Assembly: GCA_964433065.1 (NCBI GenBank)
Contig: CAYSPZ010000010.1
Location: 1 to 35,388 of the forward strand
From: RGIG3009 sp964433065
Lineage (GTDB): Bacteria; Bacillota; Clostridia; Oscillospirales; Acutalibacteraceae
DNA length: 35,388 bases
Reading direction: 5' to 3'
This document shows positions 1-5,275 of this stretch, piece by piece. A model generated the notes under the pieces. The model saw only the letters and a program-made list of their open reading frames with translations. It searched no databases and was not told where the DNA came from. A program made the translations under genes and the position numbers. Position 1 is the first letter of the stretch. Every line of letters begins with the position of its first letter.

Positions 1-1046
1 ACTTCCCCTCCTACTCGGTGGGTGAAACGAAACCGTCCCGCGGTCCCGGCCGTCGTGAGATCGGTCACGGTGCGCTCGCGGAACGTGCGCTCGTTCCGGT
101 GTTGCCGAGCAAAGAAGAGTTCCCGTACACCATGCGTTTGGTGTCCGAAGTGTTGTCCTCCAACGGTTCCACGTCGCAGGCTTCCATCTGCGGTTCCACC
201 TTGGCATTGATGGCGGCAGGTGTGCCGATCAAGGCTCCCGTTGCGGGTATCTCCTGCGGTCTGGTGACCGAAGGCGACCGCTTTATGACGATGGTGGATA
301 TTCAGGGTCTGGAAGACTTCTTCGGCGATATGGACTTTAAGGTCGGCGGTACGCACAAGGGTATCACCGCGATCCAGATGGACCTGAAAGTACATGGTCT
401 GACCCCCGCGATCATCAAAGAGGCGCTGGAAAAGACCTACAAAGCGCGTTTGTATATTCTGGACGAGATCATGCTCAAGGCCATCCCCGCGGTGCGCGAA
501 GAGTTGTCCCCCTACGCGCCCAAAATGCTCTCCACCAAGATCGACGTGGACAAGATCCGCGACGTTATCGGTAAGGGCGGTTGCGTGATCCAGAAGATCC
601 AGGCGGATTGCTGCTGTGACGTGACGGTGGAAGAAGACGGTACCATTTTCATTGCCGCTGTGAACACCGAAAACGCGAAGAAAGCACTCGCGATCATCGA
701 AACGATCGCGAAAGATCCCGAGATCGGTGCGATCTACAAAGGTAAAGTGACCCGTCTGATGACCTTCGGTGCGTTCGTGGAGATCGCGCCCGGTAAAGAG
801 GGTCTGGTGCATATCAGCAAACTGGATATGAAACGCGTCGAACGCGTGGAAGACGTGGTATCGGTCGGCGACGAGATCATCGTGAAGGTGGTCGAGATCG
901 ACGAACAGGGCCGTATCAACCTGTCCCGCCGCGATGCGCTCATCCAGATGGATGGGCTCACCCCCGAAGAACCCGCAGATGAACCCGCGCGTCCTGCCGC
1001 CCGTCAGGGTGGTTTCCGCCGCCGCGATCATCGTCGCGAAGACTAA
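1..1046 (+). CDS. pnp: Polyribonucleotide nucleotidyltransferase, 3' part (5' end outside window)
   Basis: The 5' end lies outside the window; reading starts at the codon at base 3, giving about 347 residues, roughly the C-terminal half of a normal 700-residue PNPase. The enzyme is a phosphorolytic 3'-to-5' exoribonuclease acting in mRNA decay as a trimer. The opening residues match the second RNase PH core (YSVGET, GPGRREIGHGALAERAL). A KH domain follows with GKGG as its GxxG loop (near fragment residues 190-195), then an S1 domain (GKVTRLMTFGAFVEI to INLSRRDAL). A short basic tail (RRRDHRRED) ends the protein. A hairpin terminator follows the stop codon directly. Identification is certain; only the N-terminal half is unseen. 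Confidence 0.97.
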   Translation, partial: FPSYSVGETKPSRGPGRREIGHGALAERALVPVLPSKEEFPYTMRLVSEVLSSNGSTSQASICGSTLALMAAGVPIKAPVAGISCGLVTEGDRFMTMVDIQGLEDFFGDMDFKVGGTHKGITAIQMDLKVHGLTPAIIKEALEKTYKARLYILDEIMLKAIPAVREELSPYAPKMLSTKIDVDKIRDVIGKGGCVIQKIQADCCCDVTVEEDGTIFIAAVNTENAKKALAIIETIAKDPEIGAIYKGKVTRLMTFGAFVEIAPGKEGLVHISKLDMKRVERVEDVVSVGDEIIVKVVEIDEQGRINLSRRDALIQMDGLTPEEPADEPARPAARQGGFRRRDHRRED

Positions 1047-1057
1047 TTAAAACGGTT

Positions 1058-1090
1058 ATCACCCTTCGCGTTCGCGCGGAGGGTGATTTT
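1058..1090 (+). terminator. Rho-independent terminator after pnp
   Basis: ATCACCCTTCGCG pairs with CGCGGAGGGTGAT around a TTCG tetraloop, followed by a short T run (TTTT). It begins 12 bases after the pnp stop and ends 20 bases before the azlC start, so it separates the two units. The T run is short, so some read-through into azlC is possible. Confidence 0.8.
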
Positions 1091-1109
1091 ATCGAAAGGA
1101 GGGAAACGG

Positions 1110-1814
1110 ATGAACCACGATTTTACACGCGGAATGCGGCACGGTATGCCCATTATGCTCGGGTATCTGTCGGTCTCGTTCGGTGTGGGGTTGCTCGCGG
1201 TGCAGAACGGGTTTTCGGTGTTGTCCGCGACCCTTCTGTCGCTTACCAATCTCACCTCTGCGGGTCAAACGGCGGGGATCTTGACCGTCGGCGCAGGCGG
1301 CGGGGTATGGCAGGTGGTGGTGCAACTCATCCTCACCCAACTGGTCATCAACCTGCGGTATTCGCTGATGGGGTTGTCCCTTTCGCAGAAACTCGCACCG
1401 TCTTTTACCACACCGCACCGTCTGGCGGCATCTTACGGCATCACCGACGAGATCTTCGCGGTCGCGTACGCGCAACCGCAACCCGTCACCCCTGCGTATA
1501 TGTACGGGTTGATGGCGGTGTCGATATTCGGGTGGACGCTCGGCACCTTTTTAGGTGCGTTTGCGGGTGAATTGTTGCCGCCGTCGGTGAGCGACGCGAT
1601 GGGGATCCTGCTTTACGGAATGTTCATTGCGATCGTGGTCCCGCCCGCGAAACAGAACTACCGTGTATTGACGGTGGTGGGTGTGGCGATCGCGTGTAAC
1701 GTGGTATTTCATTTCCTGTTGCCGACCGTGGCGGACAGCGTAGCGGTCATCGTCAGTGCGGTGATCGGCGCGGTGTTTGGTGCGGCGCTGTTCAAGGAAG
1801 AGGTGGCGCAGTGA
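1110..1814 (+). CDS. azlC: AzlC family branched-chain amino acid exporter, large subunit
   Basis: A 234-residue polytopic membrane protein of the AzlC family. Together with the small AzlD partner it exports branched-chain amino acids and analogues across the cytoplasmic membrane. The N-terminal YLSVSFGVGLLAVQNGF segment and the LTNLTSAGQTAGI stretch are typical of the family, and several hydrophobic segments run to the C-terminus. The ATG at 1110 is chosen because AAAGGAGGG lies a few bases upstream; an in-frame ATT at 1083 would place the start inside the preceding terminator hairpin. The stop overlaps the GTG of azlD (GTGA), so the two are translationally coupled. The substrate is inferred from family membership only. 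Confidence 0.9.
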   Translation: MNHDFTRGMRHGMPIMLGYLSVSFGVGLLAVQNGFSVLSATLLSLTNLTSAGQTAGILTVGAGGGVWQVVVQLILTQLVINLRYSLMGLSLSQKLAPSFTTPHRLAASYGITDEIFAVAYAQPQPVTPAYMYGLMAVSIFGWTLGTFLGAFAGELLPPSVSDAMGILLYGMFIAIVVPPAKQNYRVLTVVGVAIACNVVFHFLLPTVADSVAVIVSAVIGAVFGAALFKEEVAQ

Positions 1815-2110
1815 AGATCGCGTTGTATATTGCGGTGATGGCGGTGGTCACCTATCTCATTCGTATGATTCCGTTTACGCTGTTGCGTAAAACGATACGC
1901 TCTCCGTTTTTTAAACGGTTTTTGCAGTATATCCCGTATACCGTGTTGGCGGCGATGACCGTTCCCGCCATTTTCTATTCCACCGAAAATCCCGTAACCG
2001 CGGTGATCGGTACGGCGGTCGCGATATTCAGTGCGTATCTCGGCAGTCCGATGATGGTCACCGCCGTGTTGGCGGCGGCATCGGTGTGGGTCGGCGGATT
2101 GATTTTGTAA
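1811..2110 (+). CDS. azlD: AzlD family small subunit of branched-chain amino acid exporter
   Basis: A 99-residue, almost wholly hydrophobic protein with about three to four membrane segments, the usual size for AzlD. It is the obligate partner of AzlC in branched-chain amino acid export. It starts with GTG at 1811, overlapping the azlC stop by four bases. The family pattern YLIRMIPFTLLRK near the N-terminus is visible. No terminator follows; the next gene begins 55 bases on, behind a hairpin that covers its start codon. Confidence 0.9.
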   Translation: MKIALYIAVMAVVTYLIRMIPFTLLRKTIRSPFFKRFLQYIPYTVLAAMTVPAIFYSTENPVTAVIGTAVAIFSAYLGSPMMVTAVLAAASVWVGGLIL

Positions 2111-2132
2111 AATTAAACCAAACATAAACAAA

Positions 2133-2179
2133 ACGGCAGTGCACATAATACATCAGGGTGATGGTATGTGTACTGCCGT
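2133..2179 (+). promoter_or_regulatory. 15-bp hairpin enclosing the ribosome binding site and start codon of the downstream hydrolase gene
   Basis: Bases 2133-2147 (ACGGCAGTGCACATA) pair with 2165-2179 (TATGTGTACTGCCGT) over 15 consecutive positions, one of them G-U. The 17-base loop, 2148-2164, carries the GGGTGATGG ribosome binding site, and the ATG at 2166 lies inside the 3' arm. As RNA this would hide the start codon. It lacks a T run on the plus strand, so it is not an ordinary terminator in that direction. An operator role for the DNA palindrome is the alternative. Confidence 0.65.
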
Positions 2180-3095
2180 TCATATTGTTTGCGGGCACGG
2201 GTTGTTCGGTCGGACGCTCGACGTGATGCAAGGATATGGAGAGCAGGTTGTGATCGCGCCGCGTAAAATGCCGTTGTCGTTCTCGGACGGACAGGTGAAT
2301 GCCGATCATTTCGCGATGGTCGGTATGGCGTATCTTGCCGAAAAGACGCCGCTGTATTTTGACGCGATGAATGAACACGGCTTGTGTATGGCGGGGCTTA
2401 GGTTTCCCGACGCAGAGTATGCTGCGCCGCAGCGAACGGGGCGGGAAATGGCGCCGTATGAAGTGATATCCCGCGTATTATCGTCCTGTCGGACGGTGGA
2501 GGACGCGGTAGCGTTGTTGAGAGAAAACCGCATCGTGCGGTTGGATTTTTCACCGACGCTACCCTCAGCACCGTTGCACTGGTTGGTCGCCGATCGCCGC
2601 CGCAGCGTTGCGGTGGAATGTATCGGCGGACAGACGCAGATACACGACGATCCGTTCGGGGTGTTGACCAACGCACCGTCGTTTTCGGCGATGGCGGCGC
2701 TTGACGAACATTACTGTCACCTTTCTCCCGATGCATCGAGCGCGTCACCGACCGCGTCGTACCGTTACGGTGTCGGCGCGGTCGGGTTGCCGGGTGATCT
2801 TACCTCGATGTCGCGATTCGTCCGTGCGCAGTTTTTTAAACGATATGTGCGGTGGGATGATCCCGACGTCTGTCCTGTCGAGCAGTTTTTTCATCTGACC
2901 GACACGGTCAAGCAGGTCAAAGGAGTCACCCGCACCGACGAGGGGGACGAGTACACCCGATACACGAGTTGCTGCGATCAGACCGAGCGGGTGTATTATT
3001 ACACCACCCATTGTTGTCGCGCGGTGGCGGCGGTAGCCTTGTCCCCCGATACGCAAAACGGGGAAGAGGCGATTTGTTATCCGGTATATGAATAA
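2166..3095 (+). CDS. Choloylglycine hydrolase family (bile salt hydrolase / penicillin V acylase-like) amidase
   Basis: A 309-residue Ntn-hydrolase of the linear-amide C-N hydrolase family, which cleaves conjugated bile salts, penicillin V or N-acyl homoserine lactones. The ATG at 2166 is chosen because it puts Cys at position 2, the nucleophile exposed when Met1 is removed. Other family marks are FGRTLD (Arg16, Asp19), MNEHGLCMAGLRFP (68-81), VLTN (166-169) and GLPGDLTSMSRFVR (207-220). Position 79 is Arg where bile salt hydrolases usually have Asn in GLNFP and penicillin acylases usually have Tyr, so the substrate is uncertain. No signal peptide is seen, so the enzyme is probably cytosolic. 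It is followed by a hairpin terminator. Confidence 0.88.
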   Translation: MCTAVHIVCGHGLFGRTLDVMQGYGEQVVIAPRKMPLSFSDGQVNADHFAMVGMAYLAEKTPLYFDAMNEHGLCMAGLRFPDAEYAAPQRTGREMAPYEVISRVLSSCRTVEDAVALLRENRIVRLDFSPTLPSAPLHWLVADRRRSVAVECIGGQTQIHDDPFGVLTNAPSFSAMAALDEHYCHLSPDASSASPTASYRYGVGAVGLPGDLTSMSRFVRAQFFKRYVRWDDPDVCPVEQFFHLTDTVKQVKGVTRTDEGDEYTRYTSCCDQTERVYYYTTHCCRAVAAVALSPDTQNGEEAICYPVYE

Positions 3096-3100
3096 TCATA

Positions 3101-3123
3101 ACCACCGGTTCAACCGGTGGTTT
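3101..3123 (+). terminator. Hairpin terminator after the choloylglycine hydrolase gene
   Basis: ACCACCGG pairs with CCGGTGGT around TTCAA, with TTT after it, six bases past the stop codon. A second small hairpin (ACCCC TAAAA GGGGT, about 3128-3142) follows. The T run is short, so strength is uncertain. Confidence 0.6.
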
Positions 3124-3210
3124 GACCAACCCCTAAAAGGGGTCACTGACCTTATTATCGCATCAATCGCACTGCCACCCGTAAACGGGTTCTTGTGCAG
3201 TCCTCTGCTT

Positions 3211-3263
3211 GGCTCCCTCTGACGAGGGAGCTGTCCGAGCAGTAGCGAGGACTGAGGGAGAGA
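3211..3263 (-). repeat. Dispersed hairpin repeat, copy A (short, inverted)
   Basis: Read on the minus strand this matches parts of copies B (5116-5220) and C (26142-26246): CTCCCTCAGTCCTCGC, then GCTCGGACAGCTCCCT, then GAGGGAGCC. The GCTCCCTC/GAGGGAGC stem is intact with loop TGAC. This copy lacks the GGTGTCCGC module present in B and C. It is an intergenic repeat with no coding potential. Confidence 0.8.
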
Positions 3264-3280
3264 TAACGAAAACTACCCCT

Positions 3281-3380
3281 CCGTCATTTGCTTCGCAAAT
3301 GCCACCTTTCCTTGCCGGAACGGCACCCTTTTGTCGCTTCGCGACATTTCCCCTGACAGGGGAATTTCCTTACAAGGGGA
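3281..3380. repeat. Chain of short palindromes in the gene-free stretch 3124-3445
   Basis: Consecutive small hairpins lie head to tail: CATTTGC/GCAAATG (3285-3301), GCCG/CGGC (3314-3324), TGTCGC/GCGACA (3332-3346) and TTCCCCT/AGGGGAA (3348-3364), each with a three-base loop. The segments between stems are C- and T-rich (CCACCTTTCC, CACCCTT). The arrangement directly follows repeat copy A. No gene is seen between 3124 and 3445; a 94-codon open frame across it only translates the repeats. A related pair of hairpins occurs at 4931-4973. Confidence 0.7.
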
Positions 3381-3445
3381 GGCAAGAGATCGCTCCGTGC
3401 TTTTATCTTCACCGGGGGTTTATTTCCACACCTAGAGGTACCAAC

Positions 3446-3485
3446 AAAAGCGGTTCGTGCAGGACACTTGCACGAACCGCTTTTT
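3446..3485. terminator. Strong bidirectional terminator below the SLOG gene
   Basis: AAAAGCGGTTCGTGCA pairs perfectly with TGCACGAACCGCTTTT around a seven-base loop. T runs flank the stem in both directions. It abuts the stop codon of the minus-strand SLOG gene and would stop that transcript; it could also stop anything arriving from 3123. Confidence 0.9.
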
Positions 3486-3904
3486 CAGGCTAAATTGATA
3501 ACGGTTTTCCCTTGCTTTTCTGCAATGGCTTTGAACCCCGCCGCACCGCCGAAATTGTGCGTGACATACGTTACGACGATATCCGCGTGGTTTACCAGCC
3601 AACGATTGCGATGTGAAATAGCGTATCTTGGTGGAACCGACTCCAGTCCTTCCGGAAAAATCGTTTCATCAACAAACTTATCTTTTGTAGTTGGTAAGTA
3701 TGCCAAAACGATTGCATAACGTATGAACGGATAATCGACAGATAACGCTCGTAAGACGTTGAGTACCAGTTGGTCAAACGCACCTTGATTTCCTACGTAA
3801 AAGGTGGTGATGTGTTTTTCTTCAATTAGTTTCCTTACAAGATTTTTTAAAGGTTCTGCCAATTGTTGCGGAGCATCGCGATGCCCAAAAAATGTACAAA
3901 CCAT
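3485..3904 (-). CDS. SLOG-family nucleotide-binding-like protein (DUF1273/YpsA-like)
   Basis: A 139-residue cytosolic protein resembling the small SLOG (SMF/DprA-LOG superfamily, DUF1273/YpsA-like) proteins of Clostridia, Rossmann-like folds thought to bind nucleotides or their derivatives. Visible marks are FFGHRD (5-10), YVGNQGAFD (36-44), VLAYLP (66-71), TIFPEGLE (81-88), RNRW (99-102) and FGGAAGF (118-124). The ATG at 3904 is preferred over one 30 bases upstream because GAGGTG lies six bases before it and the family motif starts directly there. Its function is not established for this family. It is divergent from an XRE-type regulator across an AT-rich gap with an inverted repeat, and its base composition is clearly lower in GC than the flanking housekeeping genes, suggesting acquisition. 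Confidence 0.8.
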   Translation of the reverse strand: MVCTFFGHRDAPQQLAEPLKNLVRKLIEEKHITTFYVGNQGAFDQLVLNVLRALSVDYPFIRYAIVLAYLPTTKDKFVDETIFPEGLESVPPRYAISHRNRWLVNHADIVVTYVTHNFGGAAGFKAIAEKQGKTVINLA

Positions 3905-3914
3905 AAGCACCTCG

Positions 3915-3960
3915 TATAATTTAATTGGATACACCTATAATAATATATAATTAAATTATA
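3915..3960. promoter_or_regulatory. AT-rich inverted repeat (possible operator) between SLOG gene and HTH gene
   Basis: TATAATTTAATT (3915-3926) and AATTAAATTATA (3949-3960) are perfect 12-base inverted arms, 22 bases apart. One arm lies between the -35 and -10 of the SLOG promoter and the other in its leader, a placement that fits repression by the neighbouring HTH protein. The arms are pure A/T in an AT-rich gap, so chance is a real alternative. Confidence 0.5.
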
Positions 3961-3968
3961 TATGTCAA
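3940..3968 (-). promoter_or_regulatory. Sigma-A promoter for the SLOG gene
   Basis: On the minus strand TTGACA (3968-3963) and TATTAT (3945-3940) are separated by 17 bases, a near-consensus promoter. Transcription would start near 3933, about 30 bases before the ATG at 3904. Confidence 0.8.
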
Positions 3969-4044
3969 CATAATAAACTAAAACAATTAGACGATTAAGG
4001 GGGTTGTGTATAGTACAATTAGGTGGCAAGAAGGCGGTGACGGT

Positions 4045-4353
4045 ATGGAAAAAGCGGAGTTTAGTTTGCGACTCGCAAAGTTGCGTGTTGGAAAAGGCGT
4101 TTCGGCACGAGAGATGAGTTTGGCACTTGGGCAAAGTGCGGGATATATCAACAACCTTGAAACTGGGGTCAGTTTTCCGTCGATGTCGGTTTTTTTCTAT
4201 ATTTGTGAGTACTTGGGTGTTACTCCTGCCGAATTTTTTACCGTCGATTCTCAAGACCCCATAAAAGAAAACGAATTAGCGAAAGCGGTCAAAGGGCTAA
4301 AAAGAGAACAAGTGGAAATGTTGATTGCTCTTGCGAAAGATTTAAAAAAGTAA
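4045..4353 (+). CDS. XRE-family helix-turn-helix transcriptional regulator
   Basis: A 102-residue DNA-binding protein. Residues about 8-62 form a Cro/C1-type HTH (LRLAKLRVGKGVSAREMSLALGQ, GYINNLETGVSFPSM) followed by FFYICEYLGVTPAEFF and a short helical tail ending in LKREQVEMLIALAKDLKK. No effector domain is seen. The ATG at 4045 is chosen because AAGGCGGTG precedes it; an in-frame ATA at 4006 lacks both a site and family similarity. It is divergent from the SLOG gene, and the inverted repeat between them is a natural candidate for its binding site. Composition is AT-richer than the flanking genes. A bidirectional terminator follows. The regulated target is inference. Confidence 0.88.
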   Translation: MEKAEFSLRLAKLRVGKGVSAREMSLALGQSAGYINNLETGVSFPSMSVFFYICEYLGVTPAEFFTVDSQDPIKENELAKAVKGLKREQVEMLIALAKDLKK

Positions 4354-4361
4354 AATAAAAA

Positions 4362-4399
4362 AGGCCGGTACAGAACAACGTTCTGTACCGACTTTTTTT
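4362..4399. terminator. Bidirectional terminator between convergent genes
   Basis: CGGTACAGAAC pairs with GTTCTGTACCG around AAC, with seven T after it on the plus strand and a T-rich run on the minus strand. It lies between the HTH gene and the convergent small membrane protein gene and can serve both. Confidence 0.9.
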
Positions 4400-4406
4400 G
4401 TCTTGT

Positions 4407-4757
4407 TTAAGCGCAGTTTCTTTTTTGAGCGGGCGAAGCCAGGACAACCAAGGCTTCGGGCGCGGTCGCGGCAACGTGTTTCCACACCGCGCGGCGACGT
4501 TGATGGTTGCGCGCCATGGCGGCGTCGCGTTTGACAATGCGGTGGCAGCACACCAGAATGGTGATGCGGCAAGCGAACAGGATGACCGACAGGATCGGGT
4601 ACGCGGCAATATTCAGTGCGCCGCACAATGCCAGTTCCATCGCGGCGACCGTAAACGGGATCCACGACAAACGGCGGGTGACGGCATACCGTCCGCTCAT
4701 AACCATATACAATCCGATCGCGCCGAACACGGTCGCGGTGATCACACTTAAAATCAT
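4407..4757 (-). CDS. Small membrane protein with a LexA-type box in its leader
   Basis: A 116-residue protein I do not recognise. It has about three hydrophobic segments (residues 2-20, 32-52 and 55-72) and a basic C-terminal tail (RIVKRDAAMARNHQRRR) that should be cytosolic. There is no signal peptide cleavage site and no known catalytic motif. The ATG at 4757 has a strong site (AAGGAG) upstream. It is monocistronic: a consensus sigma-A promoter at 4806-4833 drives it and the shared terminator at 4362-4399 ends it. A perfect SOS box lies between promoter and ribosome binding site, so DNA-damage induction is the likely control. A role like the SOS division inhibitor YneA is conceivable but not shown by the sequence; no LysM domain is present. 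Confidence 0.75.
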   Translation of the reverse strand: MILSVITATVFGAIGLYMVMSGRYAVTRRLSWIPFTVAAMELALCGALNIAAYPILSVILFACRITILVCCHRIVKRDAAMARNHQRRRAVWKHVAATAPEALVVLASPAQKRNCA

Positions 4758-4781
4758 ACCGAAAACTCCTTTTTCAAAAAC

Positions 4782-4795
4782 CGAACAAATGTTTC
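4782..4795. promoter_or_regulatory. LexA (SOS) box
   Basis: CGAACAAATGTTTC matches all 14 positions of the Bacillus LexA/DinR consensus CGAACRNRYGTTYC. It sits at about +4 to +17 of the predicted transcript, where bound LexA would block initiation or early elongation. Confidence 0.8.
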
Positions 4796-4805
4796 TTTTG
4801 AGGTT

Positions 4806-4833
4806 ATTATAACACGGATTTCGGGGTTGTCAA
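4806..4833 (-). promoter_or_regulatory. Consensus sigma-A promoter of the small membrane protein gene
   Basis: On the minus strand TTGACA (4833-4828) and TATAAT (4811-4806) are both perfect matches, with a 16-base spacer. The transcript would start near 4799. Such a strong promoter next to a LexA-type box fits tight repression with high induction. Confidence 0.88.
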
Positions 4834-4930
4834 GCAAAAATCGAAACTTTGTTCGGTTTTTGGGAGAATTTTTTGGGGGACGTTAGATGCGATCGTTGTA
4901 CGGTGAAATTAGTCTTAGTGGCAATCCCCC

Positions 4931-4973
4931 TGTCTTCGCCATTGGCGAAGACACCCCCCTTTGCACAAGGGGG
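4931..4973. repeat. Pair of hairpins in the gene-free stretch 4863-5239
   Basis: TGTCTTCGCC/GGCGAAGACA with loop ATT (4931-4953) and CCCCCTT/AAGGGGG with loop TGCAC (4955-4973) stand back to back. They resemble the palindrome chain at 3281-3380 in style. Downstream are short degenerate repeats (AATAAAGAAT units near 5022-5052; GAGTTAT units near 5088-5120) and a hairpin GTCGCC TTGC GGCGAC (about 5063-5078). No gene is seen in this stretch. Confidence 0.6.
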
Positions 4974-5115
4974 CGTAAAACAGCAAAAGACATTGGCGGG
5001 GGCGGGACGGAAGTGGGGTGGGGAATAAAGAATAATGAATAAAGAATAAAGAAGAAAAAAGGTGTCGCCTTGCGGCGACGGGATTTGAGTTATGAGTTAT
5101 CAGTTATGAGTTATA

Positions 5116-5220
5116 AGTTAAGGTGTCCGCTGACGCGGACGGATTGTATTTTCTCCCTCAGTCCTCGCTGACGCTCGGACAGCTCCCTCTGGGAGGGAGC
5201 CTTGCGGGCGGCAGGTTGCC
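5116..5220 (+). repeat. Dispersed hairpin repeat, copy B
   Basis: This 105-base element matches copy C (26142-26246) along its whole length with small differences. Shared blocks are AGTTAAGGTGTCCGC, GCGGACGGAT, CTCCCTCAGTCCTCGC, GCTCGGACAGCTCCCT, GGGAGCCTTGCGGGCGGCAG and GTTGCC. It carries a GCTCCCTC/GAGGGAGC stem (5182-5200) and a GTCCGC/GCGGAC stem. Upstream GAGTTAT units are shared with copy C as well. No coding function. Confidence 0.85.
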
Positions 5221-5239
5221 GTACAGAGAGGGCGAAAGA

Positions 5240-5271
5240 AAAACGACGAGTTCGGTTGAACTCGTCGTTTT
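5240..5271 (-). terminator. Terminator of the ylxM-to-coaD operon
   Basis: AAAACGACGAGTTC pairs perfectly with GAACTCGTCGTTTT around GGTT. On the minus strand the stem ends in a run of T. It lies just below the stop codon of the last gene of the operon. Confidence 0.92.
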
Positions 5272-5275
5272 GATA

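Larger units (their letters stand above)
4775..4862. promoter_or_regulatory. 20-base inverted arms flanking the promoter of the small membrane protein gene
   Basis: CAAAAACCGAACAAATGTTTC (4775-4795) and GAAACTTTGTTCGGTTTTTG (4843-4862) are inverted copies differing by one inserted base. The -35 and -10 elements lie between them. The left arm contains the LexA-type box; the right arm lacks one base of it. This could hold two repressor dimers or be the remains of a duplicated operator. Confidence 0.7.

Noticed and set aside
2111..2165. Terminator after azlD formed by the 2133-2179 hairpin
   Set aside because: There is no T run after the 3' arm on the plus strand, and the arm is part of the coding sequence of the next gene.
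3209..3493. 94-codon open frame through the repeats
   Set aside because: It translates repeat copy A, the palindrome chain and a terminator stem; no such protein is plausible.
3915..3960. Attachment site of a mobile element at the SLOG/HTH gap
   Set aside because: No integrase, tRNA gene or matching direct repeat is found; the inverted arms fit an operator better.
5022..5120. CRISPR array in the short repeats AATAAAGAAT and GAGTTAT
   Set aside because: Units are 7-11 bases with no spacers of regular length, and no cas genes are nearby.
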